Assembly (NCBI GenBank): GCA_021781695.1
Contig: JAJXWG010000074.1
Location: 1-7,718, forward strand
Reading direction: 5' to 3'
DNA: 7,718 nucleotides
DNA from: Pseudomonadota bacterium
Lineage (GTDB): Bacteria; Pseudomonadota; Gammaproteobacteria; Burkholderiales; Gallionellaceae
Both the position numbers and the translations under genes were made by a program. The stretch's first letter is position 1. Each line of letters opens with the position of its first letter. The notes beneath the pieces are model-generated. The model saw only the letters and a list, made by a program, of their open reading frames with translations, was not told the DNA's origin and made no database searches. Positions 6,307 through 7,718 of the stretch are shown piece after piece.

Positions 6307-7622
6307 CAGCTGTGCATGATGTTGAGCTGTCTTGCGATGATGTCGTGGTTGAGCCAGAGCACGGGGCCTGCTGGATTTGATGTTTCATGGAACATCAATG
6401 GCCCCGTGCCTTCCAGCACCAGCGCGCTCAAGTGGCCCGCAACCAGTTCATTGCGGTTGACATGCATCTGCGTGATTTCTTCGGATGTGCCTATCATCAC
6501 CTCGGCCAGCTCCGCCGAGTTGTCCATCGGCCATGCTGAGAAGTCGCGGAAACGCTTCATCACCTCGCTGACATTGTAATCCTCTATTTTTTTCAGCAGG
6601 CTCTCCAGAGAGATGCCTTCCTGCAGGAGAGTCTGGCAGGTCTGCCATTGCGTGTTCGCCCATGCGCCGTCGCCTTCCTTGTTCAGCGCCTTGAGCAGAG
6701 GGAACAGAGAGAGTTCCACGCCCACGAAGATGTCGGATGAATTGGTGCGTATCTCCGGGCAGTTGTAGACGGTTGCCACAACTCCTTTTTCCCATGCGGA
6801 TCTGGCGACATCCTCCAGACGCATTTTGGCATAGCCCTGCGTGTAGTTGGTGTAGGTCTGCCACTGGTATTTGCCGTCTATCAGGATCTCGGTGCCGTGA
6901 TAACCATAGGCCGTATAGCGCACCTGACCGCCGGTTTTCTCGATGCGCGAGCGGATCGCCGCGCTGCCCTCGATCAAATGCTGGAAGGTGTTGGCTGTGA
7001 CTTCATCGAAATTCATCAGGATCAGTTTGCCAAGATCACTGTCCAAGAGTGCGCGCGAAGACATGAAACGCTCTCCCCGACCCTTGTAGATACGGTTGGC
7101 GATGGCCAGAAAAACCTTGACCTTGGGGATGCCGCCTGCCATGGTGTGCGCGAAAAATACATTGCTGCCGTCTTTAATCATGCCATCGAGCTGGGACATC
7201 ACCTGCGCCACTGAATCAGTGAAGCGCGCAACACCCACCTTGCGGCATTTTTCGATGTGCGCCCAGTCCAAGCGGTCTTCCTGCCAGCTTTTCAGCGTCA
7301 TGCCGGCCAGCAGATCGGTGGGGGTAGGGAAGCCTTCTGGCGCATCCAGATCGAATCCGGCCATCAGCGGCACGTTGATGATGCGTCCGCCCAGATTGGC
7401 TTCGGCGATGGCAAGCTCCTCTTCTGTCAGCTTGCGCAATGCGTTGTTTTCGTCGCGGCGTCCAACGGTGATGCCGATCAGGGTCATGCCGGCCTTTTTC
7501 GCCTCGTTGACAAGACCGTTGGCATAGCCGCGGCCGAACAGTTCGCCGAACAGCACAAAGACATCGCCCTTGCGAAAAATATTGGTTTTTGGAATGTCTC
7601 TCAGTGCAACGGGTGAAGTCAT
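6306..7622 (-). CDS. Putative enoyl-ACP reductase, FabMG-like family
   Basis: Probable cytoplasmic NAD(P)H-dependent oxidoreductase of 438 residues, resembling the proteins named FabMG, an enoyl-ACP reductase type first noted for triclosan resistance; the name is recalled from memory and not searched. Near the N-terminus VFVLFGELFGRGYANG (21-36) contains a short-chain-dehydrogenase-like GxxxGxG (Gly26, Gly30, Gly32), followed by GITVGRRDEN (50-59), whose arginine pair could hold the NADPH phosphate. Tyr257-x8-Lys266 (YTNYTQGYAK) has the Tyr/Lys spacing of FabV and trans-2-enoyl-CoA reductases. Other distinctive blocks are FFAHTMAGGIPK (156-167), AYGYHGTEIL (238-247) and NCPEIRTNSSDIF (287-299). 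ATG 7622 is chosen because GGAG (7630-7633) lies 7 bases upstream; a longer frame from TTG 7652 or ATG 7637 is possible but lacks a well-placed site. It follows an unidentified gene by 36 bases and overlaps the nuclease by one base. The reaction is inferred. Confidence 0.72.
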   Translation of the reverse strand: MTSPVALRDIPKTNIFRKGDVFVLFGELFGRGYANGLVNEAKKAGMTLIGITVGRRDENNALRKLTEEELAIAEANLGGRIINVPLMAGFDLDAPEGFPTPTDLLAGMTLKSWQEDRLDWAHIEKCRKVGVARFTDSVAQVMSQLDGMIKDGSNVFFAHTMAGGIPKVKVFLAIANRIYKGRGERFMSSRALLDSDLGKLILMNFDEVTANTFQHLIEGSAAIRSRIEKTGGQVRYTAYGYHGTEILIDGKYQWQTYTNYTQGYAKMRLEDVARSAWEKGVVATVYNCPEIRTNSSDIFVGVELSLFPLLKALNKEGDGAWANTQWQTCQTLLQEGISLESLLKKIEDYNVSEVMKRFRDFSAWPMDNSAELAEVMIGTSEEITQMHVNRNELVAGHLSALVLEGTGPLMFHETSNPAGPVLWLNHDIIARQLNIMHS

Positions 7623-7629
7623 AATCAAG

Positions 7630-7633
7630 CTCC
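7630..7633 (-). promoter_or_regulatory. Shine-Dalgarno that selects start 7622
   Basis: GGAG on the minus strand, 7 bases before ATG 7622. The upstream in-frame starts (TTG 7652, ATG 7637) have no comparable site. Confidence 0.6.
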
Positions 7634-7658
7634 GCATTTCATTCAGAATCAAAATAAA

Positions 7659-7718
7659 TCAAACCGTGCCGCCCACCGTCAGACCGTCTATTCTGACCGT
7701 GGGCTGGCCTACGCCGAC
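7659..7718 (-). CDS. C-terminal end of an unidentified gene, partial
   Basis: The minus strand is open from the window edge to TGA at 7661-7659 and reads VGVGQPTVRIDGLTVGGTV, which looks like an ordinary soluble protein tail. It is co-directional with the enoyl-reductase-like gene and ends 36 bases before it, so the two may share a transcript. Nineteen residues are too few to name a family. A near-perfect inverted repeat lies inside these codons. Confidence 0.5.
   Translation of the reverse strand, partial: VGVGQPTVRIDGLTVGGTV
7671..7704. repeat. 13-bp inverted repeat with one mismatch inside a gene tail
   Basis: Left arm GCCCACCGTCAGA (7671-7683) and right arm TCTGACCGTGGGC (7692-7704) are reverse complements except for one central position; the loop is 8 bases. 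Read on the minus strand, the stem is followed after about 7 bases by a T-rich tract (TTTGATTTATTTTG, from 7663 down to 7650) crossing the stop codon. It could act as a weak terminator or attenuator before the enoyl-reductase-like gene, or bind a dimeric protein. The T tract is interrupted and too distant for a strong terminator. Confidence 0.4.

Noticed and set aside
7623..7652. Longer N-terminus for the reductase-like protein from TTG 7652 or ATG 7637
   Set aside because: GGAG at 7630-7633 is placed for ATG 7622, and the extra residues show no conserved character.

Overview
The window reads as a Gram-negative chromosome segment, most likely from a proteobacterium and plausibly a betaproteobacterium. 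The evidence is an outer-membrane secretin, class III prepilin leaders, a SlyB-type glycine-zipper protein, mid-range GC, Shine-Dalgarno-led genes and tight start/stop overlaps. This is an inference from protein style; no taxonomic marker is present. I see no tRNA, rRNA, CRISPR array, insertion sequence or attachment site. Almost all of the window is coding, and no gene-free stretch exceeds 300 bases.

Left block (1-4720, + strand). The window opens inside a TPR-secretin gene. It runs with an ATGA overlap into a first GspG-like pseudopilin, which runs with a TGATG overlap into a second one. These look like the end of a longer type II secretion or type IV-pilus-like operon whose ATPase, platform protein and other parts should lie upstream. 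After 105 bases with no convincing terminator comes a large exported phosphoesterase of the AcpA/phospholipase C family (PF04185). A strong intrinsic terminator at 4739-4768 closes the block. The arrangement suggests that the phosphoesterase may be a cargo of the neighbouring secretin/pseudopilus machine; this is inference.

Middle (4769-5581, + strand). A 228-base spacer carries a weak promoter candidate. It leads to a small exported protein that joins a Cys-containing helical N-terminal segment to a SlyB-like glycine-zipper domain. Its best start is 4997, chosen by a clear Shine-Dalgarno.

Right block (5584-7718, - strand). Read right to left, it holds the last 19 codons of an unidentified gene, then a 438-residue protein resembling the FabMG-type enoyl-ACP reductase family, then an exported DNA/RNA non-specific nuclease with a DRGH motif. 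The last two genes share one base (TGATG), so they are probably translationally coupled, although a fatty-acid enzyme and a secreted nuclease have no obvious common task. The nuclease converges on the glycine-zipper gene with only two bases between stops, and both stops lie in one 10-bp palindrome.

The most interesting points are the non-canonical secretin architecture with two unlike pseudopilins, the adjacent candidate cargo phosphoesterase, and the FabMG-like/nuclease pair. I found no clear sign of a wholly undescribed system.
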